DNA from: Methanomethylovorans hollandica DSM 15978
GTDB lineage: Archaea > Halobacteriota > Methanosarcinia > Methanosarcinales > Methanosarcinaceae
Reading direction: 5' to 3'
DNA length: 64,000 bases
Assembly (NCBI RefSeq): GCF_000328665.1
Contig: NC_019977.1
Coordinates: forward strand, 1,116,001 to 1,180,000
Of the stretch, positions 28,394 through 37,427 are shown in pieces. Position numbers and translations under genes: made by a program. The notes under the pieces are model-generated. The model had not been told where the DNA came from. It saw only the letters and a list, made by a program, of their open reading frames with translations, and did no database searches. Every line of letters begins with the position of its first letter. The first letter of the stretch is position 1.

Positions 28394-29732
28394 GTTTAAC
28401 CCTTTTTTTAGTGGATTATGCTTTCGAATGTACAAGAGCAAACTTGCTTTTTGCAAGAAAAAGTGTTTCAATCCTTGTTTTAGTGGATCATGCTCTGAAA
28501 GTTATCGGCAAAGTGACTGGTTTTATGCAAACTTGTAATGATTTTATTTTTGTTTTGGTGAAAGCAAGTTTCAATCCTTGTTTTAGTGGATCATGCTCTG
28601 AAAGCAGAAGACTCGGATTCGGATATCTCCAATAACCGTCTCGTAAGTTTCAATCCTTGTTTTAGTGGATCATGCTCTGAAAGTGCTAGGGCTGTAAAAT
28701 ATTATGGAGAAAAGGAAGATAGCGAAGTTTCAATCCTTGTTTTAGTGGATCATGCTCTGAAAGCCAGACTAGGGAATTTTTAAAAATCGGGCGGAAGGTT
28801 GTTTCAATCCTTGTTTTAGTGGATCATGCTCTGAAAGGAGACGGCTCATGCCCGTTAACCCCAAGTTGAGCAACAAAGGTTTCAATCCTTGTTTTAGTGG
28901 ATCATGCTCTGAAAGTGCATACGGCAGGGTAGGTATAGGCACAGTGGACAGGTTTCAATCCTTGTTTTAGTGGATCATGCTCTGAAAGTAGTTATCGCCG
29001 TGAAGATCCTAGGAGTTAGTTTTTGTTTCAATCCTTGTTTTAGTGGATCATGCTCTGAAAGGTGAAAATAAAAGATCGAAACCAAGGACGACGCAGGGTC
29101 AAGTTTCAATCCTTGTTTTAGTGGATCATGCTCTGAAAGTCATCTAGTGACAATAACAGTGTCACGAGGGTAAGTTTCAATCCTTGTTTTAGTGGATCAT
29201 GCTCTGAAAGAAGAAGTATATATGCTCATGATTGCTCAGATGAAAGAGAGTTTCAATCCTTGTTTTAGTGGATCATGCTCTGAAAGAGGATGTTTGGGTG
29301 GCTATAAAGACCGCCGTCGAAGCGTTTCAATCCTTGTTTTAGTGGATCATGCTCTGAAAGCCGGCAAACGCATGTATTATAATGCCTATGGATAAGTTTC
29401 AATCCTTGTTTTAGTGGATCATGCTCTGAAAGCCAATATGCCAGCATCGCCAAAACAACTTTACTTGTGTTTCAATCCTTGTTTTAGTGGATCATGCTCT
29501 GAAAGATTGATGGTGAGGGTAAGCGCAAAAATACGGTTGCAACTATAATGTTTCAATCCTTGTTTTAGTGGATCATGCTCTGAAAGTGCTTGCTCTGGTA
29601 ATACCTGTAGCCTCAGCGAGTGTTTCAATCCTTGTTTTAGTGGATCATGCTCTGAAAGTTGATATGTCTATTACCATTAAATGACAACGATACATGTTTC
29701 AATCCTTGTTTTAGTGGATCATGCTCTGAAAG
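28394..29732 (-). CRISPR. CRISPR array 1, 17 repeats plus a degenerate one
   Basis: The 37-nt repeat reads GTTTCAATCC...GCTCTGAAAG on the plus strand. Seventeen essentially identical copies start at 28465, 28568, 28647, 28727, 28801, 28879, 28952, 29025, 29103, 29174, 29250, 29324, 29396, 29469, 29550, 29622 and 29696. A decayed copy of the same 37-nt length is at 28394-28430. Read on the minus strand the repeat ends GGATTGAAAC, the usual 8-nt crRNA handle, and the decayed copy is then at the far end. So transcription runs leftward from a leader near 29733-30070. Spacers are mostly 34-45 nt; the one at 28502-28567 is 66 nt and seems to include an eroded repeat. Confidence 0.98.
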
Positions 29733-30076
29733 AGGGGAATTTTTCCCTTTGTTTGGGCTGGAAATCCAGGAAAAGACTCCTTTTCAGAGGGCAAATTTCT
29801 TGTTGGTTTTTTATAGATGAGTTTATAAACTCAAGCCTATATTAAAATTTTGGTTAAGAATTGCTGCATATCGAATTAATTTTTTTTGACTGCATATGTA
29901 TGTACAGTATTAATAAATTCTTTAGACACTTAGTGTGCAGCAGTTCATTTACAATCATGAAAGGGATGTATGAAATAGCAAGAGTGGTTGGGAAGACAGC
30001 AAAATATTTATGCTTGTTATAAGAGAAGTATTGTAAGATAAATTTGAAAATTGTGTCGAGTGGGGGCAGACTGTGC
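29733..30076 (-). promoter_or_regulatory. Leader of CRISPR array 1
   Basis: AT-rich 344-bp stretch with no gene between the intact end of array 1 and the cas side. The perfect palindrome GAGTTTATAAACTC at 29819-29832 contains a TATA-like core on the minus strand, about 90 bp before the first transcribed repeat, and would give a start near 29797. Leader status follows from the position beside the intact repeats. Confidence 0.6.
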
Positions 30077-30202
30077 ATGTGCAATAAAAGTGTAAGACCT
30101 TTGTGTCTTTCCGTTTCAGAGATAAACAGTTCTAATAAGATCGATCTGACGATCGGTAACTTGAAGGATGGCTACGTGAAGATCGGATCTTCAGGAAAAT
30201 AG
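30077..30202 (+). CDS. Short frame ahead of cas6, possible gene remnant
   Basis: A 41-residue frame ending SNKIDLTIGNLKDGYVKIG plus four residues, with its TAG one base before the cas6 ATG. The C-terminal 25 residues look protein-like while the beginning does not. The tight spacing to cas6 is what one expects for the 3' end of an upstream operon gene, so this may be the leftover end of a lost cas gene. It is not recognised. Confidence 0.3.
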   Translation: MCNKSVRPLCLSVSEINSSNKIDLTIGNLKDGYVKIGSSGK

Positions 30203-30203
30203 C

Positions 30204-30857
30204 ATGGATCTGAAAATACTTTCCCTTACTCTTACCTCCACCCGCCCTATTCAGGAATCCGGTGCGCAGCTTAGGGGATTTTTTGCTACAAAGTTCAATG
30301 AATACAGCCTTCTGCACCAGCATGATGCTGACAAATTCATTTACCGCTATCCCATGGTTCAGTATAAAATGATACACAGAACGCCTACTGTACTCGGAAT
30401 CAACGAAGGTGCCGAGGTCTTGAAAGAAATATACGATGAATATGATAAGATTACACTTAATGGCAATGAGTACGAGATAGCAGAACGAGGGATCACTTAC
30501 AAAAAAGAGGATTTCGGAATCTCTGAGAAACTTATCAAGTATGATTTTTTAACACCCTGGTTCGCACTTAATCAGGAGAACTACAGGAAATATATTTCTT
30601 CGAATAACGAGCAGCAGGCAGCATTGCTCAACAGGAATCTTGTAGGTAACCTCCTTTCCATGTCGAAATCCCTGGATTATCAGGTACCTGATAAGATAAA
30701 GTGCCATATTGAAGTGAAAGAGCAAAGTTCAAGTTTGAAAGGGAATGATATCATTGCCTTCCGGGGTTTTTTTGTTACTAATTTCCAGATCCCTGACCTT
30801 CTTGGCTTAGGCAAGTCGGTATCACGTGGTTTTGGGACAGTGAAAAGATGCAACTAG
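30204..30857 (+). CDS. cas6: CRISPR endoribonuclease Cas6 (Cas6b type)
   Basis: Cleaves the array transcript within each repeat to leave the 8-nt handle ATTGAAAC. The 217-residue protein has the C-terminal glycine-rich RAMP loop GLGKSVSRGFGTVKR. His38 and His40 in SLLHQHDADKF are in the positions of the two active-site histidines described for methanogen Cas6b. It is the first clear gene of the cas6-cas1-cas2-cas4 operon and overlaps cas1 by 10 bp. Because the repeats of arrays 1 and 2 share their 3' halves, one Cas6 can plausibly process both. Confidence 0.93.
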   Translation: MDLKILSLTLTSTRPIQESGAQLRGFFATKFNEYSLLHQHDADKFIYRYPMVQYKMIHRTPTVLGINEGAEVLKEIYDEYDKITLNGNEYEIAERGITYKKEDFGISEKLIKYDFLTPWFALNQENYRKYISSNNEQQAALLNRNLVGNLLSMSKSLDYQVPDKIKCHIEVKEQSSSLKGNDIIAFRGFFVTNFQIPDLLGLGKSVSRGFGTVKRCN

Positions 30858-31816
30858 TTATCAACTCCTACGGCTCATTTTTGAAAAAGAACCATAACTG
30901 TTTTCTTGTCAGGAATGAGGATAAAGTCTTCGAAGTATCTGCGGACAAAGTAGAAAGCATTCTGATTGCCACATCCGCCACCATTACCACGGATGCTGTC
31001 AAATTCGCTGTGGAGAACAATATAGACATCGTTTTTCTCGACCATTCTGGAGACCCCTATGGGAGAATATGGCATACAAAGCTTGGAAGCACCACGCTTA
31101 TCCGCAGGCGCCAGCTTGAGGTGGCTGAGAAGAAAAAAGGCTTCAGGATGGTAAAAAAGTGGACCGAGGTCAAGCTTAACAATCAGATCACTTTCCTGAA
31201 AGATCTCAAGAAGAACCGGCCTGAACAAAAGGCCGAACTGGAAGAGTTTATTGCAAACATCGAAAAGCTGCAAGCTCAGCTTCTTGAACTCGACGGTACC
31301 CTGGAGGAGAAAAGAGGTTCTGTCATGGGAGTAGAGGGTATGGCTTCCCGACACTATTTCGATGCACTTGGTTACATAATGCCTGAGAAATGGAAGTTCA
31401 ACGGCAGGAGCAGGAATCCTGCGGTTGATGCTTTCAACTGTATGCTGAACTACGGGTATGGGATACTGTATTCCCTGGTCGAAAAGGCATGTATCATTTC
31501 CGGGCTTGACCCGTATGTGGGTTTTCTACATACTGACAATTACAACAAGAAGTCTCTGGTCTTTGATATAATTGAGATGTATCGTATCCACGCTGACAGG
31601 ACCGTGGTCAATCTGTTCTCCACAAAGCAGGTACATGACGAATTTTTTGACAGCATTCCTAATGGAATGAGCCTGAACAGCAATGGGAAAGCTGTGCTTA
31701 TCGGGGCATTCAATAAAGCCCTTGACCAAAGTGTGGAATATGATGGCAGAAACATAAAAATCAGGGATATAATACAGCACGATTGTCATAAAATTGCAAA
31801 CGGGCTTATAAAATAA
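30848..31816 (+). CDS. cas1: CRISPR integrase Cas1
   Basis: Metal-dependent integrase that, with Cas2, inserts spacers at the leader end. The 322-residue protein shows the metal ligands Glu163 (GVEGMASRHYF), His228 (VGFLHTDNYNKKSLVFD) and Asp240/Glu243. All are intact. This is the Cas1 type found in I-B systems. It overlaps cas6 and is 12 bp ahead of cas2. It is not fused to the reverse transcriptase encoded 2 kb downstream. Confidence 0.97.
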   Translation: MQLVINSYGSFLKKNHNCFLVRNEDKVFEVSADKVESILIATSATITTDAVKFAVENNIDIVFLDHSGDPYGRIWHTKLGSTTLIRRRQLEVAEKKKGFRMVKKWTEVKLNNQITFLKDLKKNRPEQKAELEEFIANIEKLQAQLLELDGTLEEKRGSVMGVEGMASRHYFDALGYIMPEKWKFNGRSRNPAVDAFNCMLNYGYGILYSLVEKACIISGLDPYVGFLHTDNYNKKSLVFDIIEMYRIHADRTVVNLFSTKQVHDEFFDSIPNGMSLNSNGKAVLIGAFNKALDQSVEYDGRNIKIRDIIQHDCHKIANGLIK

Positions 31817-32119
<303 letters not shown>

Positions 32120-32127
32120 GGTTGTGT

Positions 32128-32739
32128 ATGAAAGCAGCTTTTGACCACGGAGCTTTCGATCATGAAGTATTGATAACGGTGTCAGATGTAATGGAATACA
32201 GTTTCTGCCCCAGGTTCGTTTATTTTATGCATTGCCTTAATATATCCCAACATGCTGAGAACCGTTTCAAGGTCGTGAAAGGCAGGGAAGTACATGCAGA
32301 GCGTAAAAACACGAACCGCGACCATGTCAGAAAAAAGCTGCACTGCATCCTGAAAGATCCTGAGGTTCTGCTGGTTTCAAAAAAGCACCATATAAAAGGT
32401 ATCGTGGATGAAGTGCTCTTTCTGGAAGATGGCACTGCAGCACCTCTGGAATACAAATTTGCCCAATACAGGGACGAAATATTCTTAACTCACATTAATC
32501 AGCTTGCTTTGCAGGCTATCCTTATCGAGGAGAACTATGGGCGCAAGGTCAAAAAAGGCTATATCTGCTACATCCGCAGCAAAAATCTTGTAAAAGAAGT
32601 GGAGCTCCACAAAGCTGATCTCAGTAAAGCAAAAAAGTCCATAACTGAGATACTTGAGATAATTAAGAAGGGTACCTATCCTGCTGCAACACATGAAGAC
32701 AAGTGCACAGACTGCTGTTATCGCAACATCTGCGTATAG
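32128..32739 (+). CDS. cas4: CRISPR exonuclease Cas4
   Basis: A RecB-type nuclease with a 4Fe-4S cluster that trims prespacers and selects PAM orientation. Cluster cysteines are in FCPRFVYF near the N-terminus and CTDCCYRNIC at the C-terminus. Nuclease motifs are IKGIVDEVLF (Asp), PLEYKF (Glu-x-Lys) and QLALQAILIEE. The ATG at 32128 is preferred over an upstream TTG. It is the last gene of the adaptation operon and is followed by the leader of array 2. No cas3, cas5, cas7 or cas8 is adjacent. Confidence 0.95.
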   Translation: MKAAFDHGAFDHEVLITVSDVMEYSFCPRFVYFMHCLNISQHAENRFKVVKGREVHAERKNTNRDHVRKKLHCILKDPEVLLVSKKHHIKGIVDEVLFLEDGTAAPLEYKFAQYRDEIFLTHINQLALQAILIEENYGRKVKKGYICYIRSKNLVKEVELHKADLSKAKKSITEILEIIKKGTYPAATHEDKCTDCCYRNICV

Positions 32740-32851
32740 CACAATGTTCTTATATTTATAAGCACCTTGATAAATTAGTAGCAAGAATTCCAGTGCTGGA
32801 AAAGAAGGATTCCTAATCTTTCTTTAGTCCATCATAGGAAAAAATTGCCCT
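32740..32851 (+). promoter_or_regulatory. Leader of CRISPR array 2
   Basis: A 112-bp gap between cas4 and the first repeat of array 2. CTTATATTTATAAGC near 32750-32764 contains a TATA-like, palindromic core suited to rightward transcription. Its place at the intact end of the array supports leader status. Confidence 0.55.
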
Positions 32852-33832
32852 ATTCGAGAGCAAGATCCACTATAACAAGGATTGAAACTTTGAGCTCCTT
32901 TGCTATCCTGCTGTACGTTTCATCATTCGAGAGCAAGATCCACTATAACAAGGATTGAAACAGAAAAAAATTTTCCTGCCCCATAATATGTATCCCTATT
33001 CTCAAACTCAAGGATAGCAAATCCTTGGGAATGAAAAAATTCTCTATTTCCCATAATAGTGCTCTGGTCAAAACTACTGTCCCGACCAGAACTCCAAGTA
33101 GGCATGTCATTAATTGCAACAGGGACACTTCCACTCATCCATATTTTTCCATACGGATGAATGACTTCAGAGAGACTCATCTCTCTAACGGCCGTTTCCC
33201 AAGAAACGGTCGCTCCCCCTTTAATACGAAGAAGGGAAAACTCTGTCTTACTCCCATAATCGTTTCTATAGATTCGAGAGCAAGATCCACTATAACAAGG
33301 ATTGAAACATTGTGTCATTTCGACATGTATCATTTCTATGGGTTCTATTCGAGAGCAAGATCCACTATAACAAGGATTGAAACTCATAAAACTCCTGCGG
33401 CGTATCCAAATCCGACCCAAATTCGAGAGCAAGATCCACTATAACAAGGATTGAAACGTGATGCACTGGGGCTTTAAAAAATTCCGTAACCTATTCGAGA
33501 GCAAGATCCACTATAACAAGGATTGAAACGGTTCTTCTTGTAGCGCTATAATAAAATCTGTGAACATTCGAGAGCAAGATCCACTATAACAAGGATTGAA
33601 ACCATCAAACTCCTGGGAATTAATAACAACATTTTCATTCGAGAGCAAGATCCACTATAACAAGGATTGAAACAATTTCCAAGATGCATGGAAATTAAAT
33701 CATCTATTACACATTCGAGAGCAAGATCCACTATAACAAGGATTGAAACATCCTAAACCAGGAATAAAAAGTTCTTCAAGCGAATTACCTTCCAACTTTG
33801 TATTCGAGAGCAAGATCCACTATAACAAGGAT
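32852..33832 (+). CRISPR. CRISPR array 2, 10 repeats, last one truncated
   Basis: The 37-nt repeat reads ATTCGAGAGC...GGATTGAAAC on the plus strand. Copies start at 32852, 32925, 33272, 33347, 33421, 33493, 33566, 33637, 33713 and 33802; the last loses its end after GGATT. It differs from the array 1 repeat (in crRNA sense) at about five positions, all in the 5' two thirds. Transcription is rightward, away from the cas operon, opposite to array 1. Most spacers are 34-39 nt; the one before the last repeat is 52 nt, and a 310-nt segment separates repeats two and three. Confidence 0.97.
32962..33271 (-). other. 310-nt insert within CRISPR array 2, open reading
   Basis: This segment lies between two perfect repeats where a 35-nt spacer is expected. 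Its minus strand is open for the whole length (103 codons) and reads like a real protein interior, for example KGGATVSWETAVREMSLSEV and MSGSVPVAINDMPTWSSGRD. There is no start or stop of its own and no repeat-like sequence inside. It looks like a captured fragment of a foreign coding gene, source unknown. Loss of several repeat-spacer units would not normally leave a continuous frame. Confidence 0.6.
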
Positions 33833-33855
33833 TTATCTATTTAATCCCGATACTT

Positions 33856-35103
33856 TTGACGGAAGTATCATTAGCTGATCGATTTGAATCAGAATTGGGG
33901 GTTAGGCAAGTTATGGATAAGGTTGCACAGATACAGCTAGAGCTTTACCAAAAGGCGTTCAATGATCGCACAAAGCGGTTCAGGAAACTCAAAAAGTATC
34001 TTGTTATGGATGAGTTTCTCTATGCAGCATGGGAAAATGTCTGTAAGGGCACCAGATCTGCCGGTGTTGACTCTATTTCAGTGGCAGATATTAAAAAGAC
34101 GGGTGTTGATGAATTCCTGCAATCGTTGAAAGAAGATATAAAGGAAAACAGATACGAGCCAGACAGGATATTAAAACATGAGATATTAAAGCCGAATGGA
34201 AAAGTCAGAAAGTTAGGGATCCTCACTGTAAAGGACAGGGTTGTCCAGTATAACATGAAACTGGTACTGGAACCGATATTTGAAGCGGACTTTGACAGTA
34301 GTTCTTTTGGTTTTAGGGCTAACAGGTCTGCACAGCTTGCCAGCCTAGAGGTCTACAAATGGCTGGAAGCAGGTAATCATTATGTTTTCAAGAGCGACAT
34401 ATCCCAGTGTTTTGATAACATACCGCATGAACTTTTAATGAAACGCATTAAAACGCGTATCAAAGACAGGCAGGTCCGAAGGATCATACGTGCCTGGTTA
34501 AACGTGAATTCTGCATGCCTTCTCAATGAAGAAGCAACGTATGGAAAAGATAAAGGGATCCTACAGGGTGGAATAATTTCACCCCTTCTGCTAAATATAT
34601 ATCTTGACCAGTTCGATGATGAAAGGGAAAACATCGGTCTTAAAAGTATAAGATCCGATGGTCAGGGACATCTTGTGAGGTATGCTGATGATTTTGTAAT
34701 ACTTTCAAAGCAACCCATTGACACTAAACCCGTTGAAGGATCATTAAAAAAGATCGGCCTGGAACTTAACCCGGAAAAGACCTACCAGACCCATATAGAA
34801 GATGGCTTTGAGTTCCTGGGATTCTATTTCAAAGGAGCATTCGTCGAGGACAGATACAAAGGAAAGATAGACATATACCCAACCGAAGGTTCTATAGAAC
34901 GAGTGCTTGACTCAATCAGAACCATGACAGATCCAATGAACGGAAATACAAAACCTCCAGTTGAAACTATCCAGGAGATCAACAAGTCCATAGACAGCTG
35001 GCTCAATTATTACCACCACACAGATTGCAATTCCGGCCTGCAAAGAATGAACGATAGCTATAGTGACTATCTGTACAAATATGTTACTAACTATCAAAAT
35101 TAA
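33856..35103 (+). CDS. CRISPR-linked reverse transcriptase, stand-alone
   Basis: A 415-residue reverse transcriptase of the group II intron-like lineage. Seen are the N-terminal RT0 region (about 42-75), the first catalytic Asp in KSDISQCFDNIP (Asp181), QGGIISPLLLNIYL (237-250), the YADD box at 276-279 and the GFEFLGFYF motif (317-325). A short C-terminal thumb/maturase-like segment (IQEINKSIDSWLNYY) follows; there is no HNH endonuclease. The frame opens with TTG 33856, 24 bp after the truncated last repeat; the frame itself is blocked by a stop within that repeat. All catalytic residues are intact. Its place between a CRISPR array and a type III operon suggests spacer capture from RNA, as known for RT-Cas1 systems. 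Start codon uncertain. Confidence 0.9.
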   Translation: MTEVSLADRFESELGVRQVMDKVAQIQLELYQKAFNDRTKRFRKLKKYLVMDEFLYAAWENVCKGTRSAGVDSISVADIKKTGVDEFLQSLKEDIKENRYEPDRILKHEILKPNGKVRKLGILTVKDRVVQYNMKLVLEPIFEADFDSSSFGFRANRSAQLASLEVYKWLEAGNHYVFKSDISQCFDNIPHELLMKRIKTRIKDRQVRRIIRAWLNVNSACLLNEEATYGKDKGILQGGIISPLLLNIYLDQFDDERENIGLKSIRSDGQGHLVRYADDFVILSKQPIDTKPVEGSLKKIGLELNPEKTYQTHIEDGFEFLGFYFKGAFVEDRYKGKIDIYPTEGSIERVLDSIRTMTDPMNGNTKPPVETIQEINKSIDSWLNYYHHTDCNSGLQRMNDSYSDYLYKYVTNYQN

Positions 35104-35200
35104 TGCAGTAACTATTTATAGGTTCACATATCATATTTTTATTGTTGGTGGGTTATGGATTTCATTTTAATGAGCATGAATTCATGGATGGTGGATATTT

Positions 35201-35485
35201 TTGGAATCTCGAAAGTTAGACTGTGAGATTGACAGGTCCTTATCTTTGGAAGAGATTAAACTCAAAGCAGTTGTTGAAGGCTTGCTTTTTATTATAAGAA
35301 AGGGAAATTACATGGATAAAGAGATTAGATTTTTGAAATACAAATATATTCATTTAGTTTCTGCTTTGCACATATCTCTATTTTCTGGAATGTTATTTAT
35401 GAAAATCCACCAATATGCTGATAATGGTTTTGGAATAGGAACTAGAAAGATGAATGATCAGAGTTGCTTATCTAGGTTAAACTGA
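35201..35485 (+). CDS. Possible small protein, unknown
   Basis: An open frame of up to 94 residues starting with TTG in the 460-bp gap between the reverse transcriptase and cmr1. It has charged N-terminal and hydrophobic middle parts (YIHLVSALHISLFSGMLFM). No motif is recognised and no ribosome site is evident. It may be spurious; the rest of the gap shows nothing else. Confidence 0.25.
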   Translation: MESRKLDCEIDRSLSLEEIKLKAVVEGLLFIIRKGNYMDKEIRFLKYKYIHLVSALHISLFSGMLFMKIHQYADNGFGIGTRKMNDQSCLSRLN

Positions 35486-35567
35486 AGTCTTTTGGCTTTG
35501 CCTCTATAATTTCAAGAGAATAAATTGAGATTGCATTTACTTAACCGCTGTCTATTGGGAGTATTGG

Positions 35568-36536
35568 ATGACTGCTAATACAAGAACATATCATTTTCAG
35601 GCATTAAATGATATTTGGACGGGGTCCGTTCAACTGGATATGGAAAATAATAAACTGAAGATTGTACCGAATCGTTTTGTACAAACAGGTTTACTGGGTT
35701 CAATTCGTTGGTGGTTTGAGGTGGTAGTTCGTGGACTGGGTGGCGAAGCATGTGATCCCAGTAATAGTGAATGTAAGGACTCAAAACATTGCGTTGTCTG
35801 TGAACTGTTCGGTTGTACCGGTTGGGCGCGAAAGTTCAGGTTTCAGGTTTTCGATGATAATAATAGTGTCAAAGTGTCTCAAATCAAGAAAAACATTAAA
35901 TTCGAACTCCAGTTCACATCCCTTCGACCCATTAGTTATGAAGAATGGGCATTATTAGACTTAACGCTTCATATTGTAGCAGAATTTGGTGCTGTTGGGG
36001 GGAAAACCGCATTTAAACCATCGACTGAAAATGGTCATGAAAATAAGCTCCATCATCGAGATTTTGGTAAGATCAAACTGGAAATAACAGAATCACAAAC
36101 TAAACCTGTAAGTAAAATTGAATTCGAGCACTATGTGCGTGATAGTCGCTGGCTTAAAATTGAAAACAATGACTTTACCTGGGCATCTTTCAATAACTTT
36201 TGGGTGGTAAACAATAGATACCTTGCCCGGCAAAATCAATTCAAAAGTACATTCAACAGTGTAATCGGTCGCCCACCACAAAAGAAAAAAGCATCACAAA
36301 ATGATAGTTTTCTAGCAGGTCGTAGACCAGATAGTTATAGAAAAATTGATGGCGAAAGCAAAAAAGTATTCAGTTTCAAAAACCCTCCCACTACTTTCGG
36401 TTTTATCGATGGGGAGAGCATAACATTTGATAAAATGAAATACTTGCTTAAAACAGCATGGTATGATATGAAAGATGATGAATTTAGAACAGGGGATAAA
36501 ATTTTAGATGACTTTACCAGAGGAGAACAATCATGA
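35568..36536 (+). CDS. cmr1: Type III-B RAMP protein Cmr1
   Basis: A 322-residue RAMP subunit of the Cmr complex. The N-terminal motif TGLLGSIRWWFEVVVRGLGG (about 41-60) and the cysteine-rich CDPSNSECKDSKHCVVCELF are the Cmr1 signature; Cmr1 caps the 3' end of the crRNA-bearing complex. It is the first gene of a six-gene operon and overlaps the next by 4 bp. Codon use is more AT-rich than that of the core genes. Confidence 0.88.
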   Translation: MTANTRTYHFQALNDIWTGSVQLDMENNKLKIVPNRFVQTGLLGSIRWWFEVVVRGLGGEACDPSNSECKDSKHCVVCELFGCTGWARKFRFQVFDDNNSVKVSQIKKNIKFELQFTSLRPISYEEWALLDLTLHIVAEFGAVGGKTAFKPSTENGHENKLHHRDFGKIKLEITESQTKPVSKIEFEHYVRDSRWLKIENNDFTWASFNNFWVVNNRYLARQNQFKSTFNSVIGRPPQKKKASQNDSFLAGRRPDSYRKIDGESKKVFSFKNPPTTFGFIDGESITFDKMKYLLKTAWYDMKDDEFRTGDKILDDFTRGEQS

Positions 36537-37417
36537 CATTCGACTACTATGCTTCCCTGGGAAATAGAAAGCAAATTCCAGAAGAAGAAACACTTTCATT
36601 CGAATTGGTTGACATTTGTTCTACACTGTATTTCAAAGGTAATAAGAAAGAAGCTCGTGAGTACTATATTAAACAGACTCTAAAGACAAAATTTAAAGTT
36701 CCAAAAGAATTGGATTTCTCCCCAATTTTATCCATCATGCCGGATTCAGCTTGGATTGGTTTTGAGGTGGAGTTTATCCTAAAAACTCCTTGGTACTCAA
36801 AAGACGATCGAAGTTTTCATGTTTTGGAGAACTCTCTTCGTAAGGACCATGTGTTCGGAATCCCATTCCATCCAGCATCTTCATGGAAAGGATTATTACG
36901 TTGGGCTTGCAGAATGGAATCTGGACTATTTGAGCATCTGGAAAAAAATGGAATGAAATTTGAAGGCTGGAAAGACGACAAGTGGATATTATATTTATTT
37001 GGGAATGAAAAAAATAACACTGATGAATTATATCAAGGTGTGATTAACTTTTATCCAACATTTTTTGATAGAATCAAATTTGAGGTCATAAATCCACACA
37101 GTCGCAAAACGCGTGCTGGTACTCAGCCGATTTATTATGAAGTTGTTCCCCCTAAAACAAAAGCAAAATTGCAACTGGTTTACGTGCCACATGCTGGATG
37201 TGAAATGCACACAGAGACGAACTGTTTAGAGACGATAAATAAATTACTGACCGCTACAGAGAAATTGCTAACCATATACGGTTTTTCTGCTAAACGCACA
37301 GCAGGGTGGGGAACTGCAGAGATTAGCAAGTGGAGAGCATTTAAGGCTGGTATGACTGTAGAGGAGGCTTCACTTGAAAAGTTCAAGGAAGCACTAAAAA
37401 TCCAACTCAAACTATAG
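36533..37417 (+). CDS. RAMP superfamily protein, Cmr6-like
   Basis: A 294-residue RAMP protein. FGIPFHPASSWKGLLRWACR (about 105-124) is the Cmr6-type entry motif, RAGTQPIYYEVVPP follows, and the glycine loop is AKRTAGWGTAEI. Cmr6 is a backbone/cap subunit contacting the crRNA. It overlaps cmr1 by 4 bp and lies 10 bp before the large-subunit gene. Assignment to Cmr6 rather than another RAMP is by motif and gene order. Confidence 0.75.
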   Translation: MTFDYYASLGNRKQIPEEETLSFELVDICSTLYFKGNKKEAREYYIKQTLKTKFKVPKELDFSPILSIMPDSAWIGFEVEFILKTPWYSKDDRSFHVLENSLRKDHVFGIPFHPASSWKGLLRWACRMESGLFEHLEKNGMKFEGWKDDKWILYLFGNEKNNTDELYQGVINFYPTFFDRIKFEVINPHSRKTRAGTQPIYYEVVPPKTKAKLQLVYVPHAGCEMHTETNCLETINKLLTATEKLLTIYGFSAKRTAGWGTAEISKWRAFKAGMTVEEASLEKFKEALKIQLKL

Positions 37418-37427
37418 AGGTACTTAT

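Noticed and set aside
28356-29453. Several short frames inside CRISPR array 1
   Set aside because: They only translate the repeat (FNPCFSGSCSES-like peptides) and spacers.
33856-35500. A complete mobile group II intron around the reverse transcriptase
   Set aside because: No HNH domain in the protein, and no sequence resembling intron domain V or VI was seen after the stop codon.
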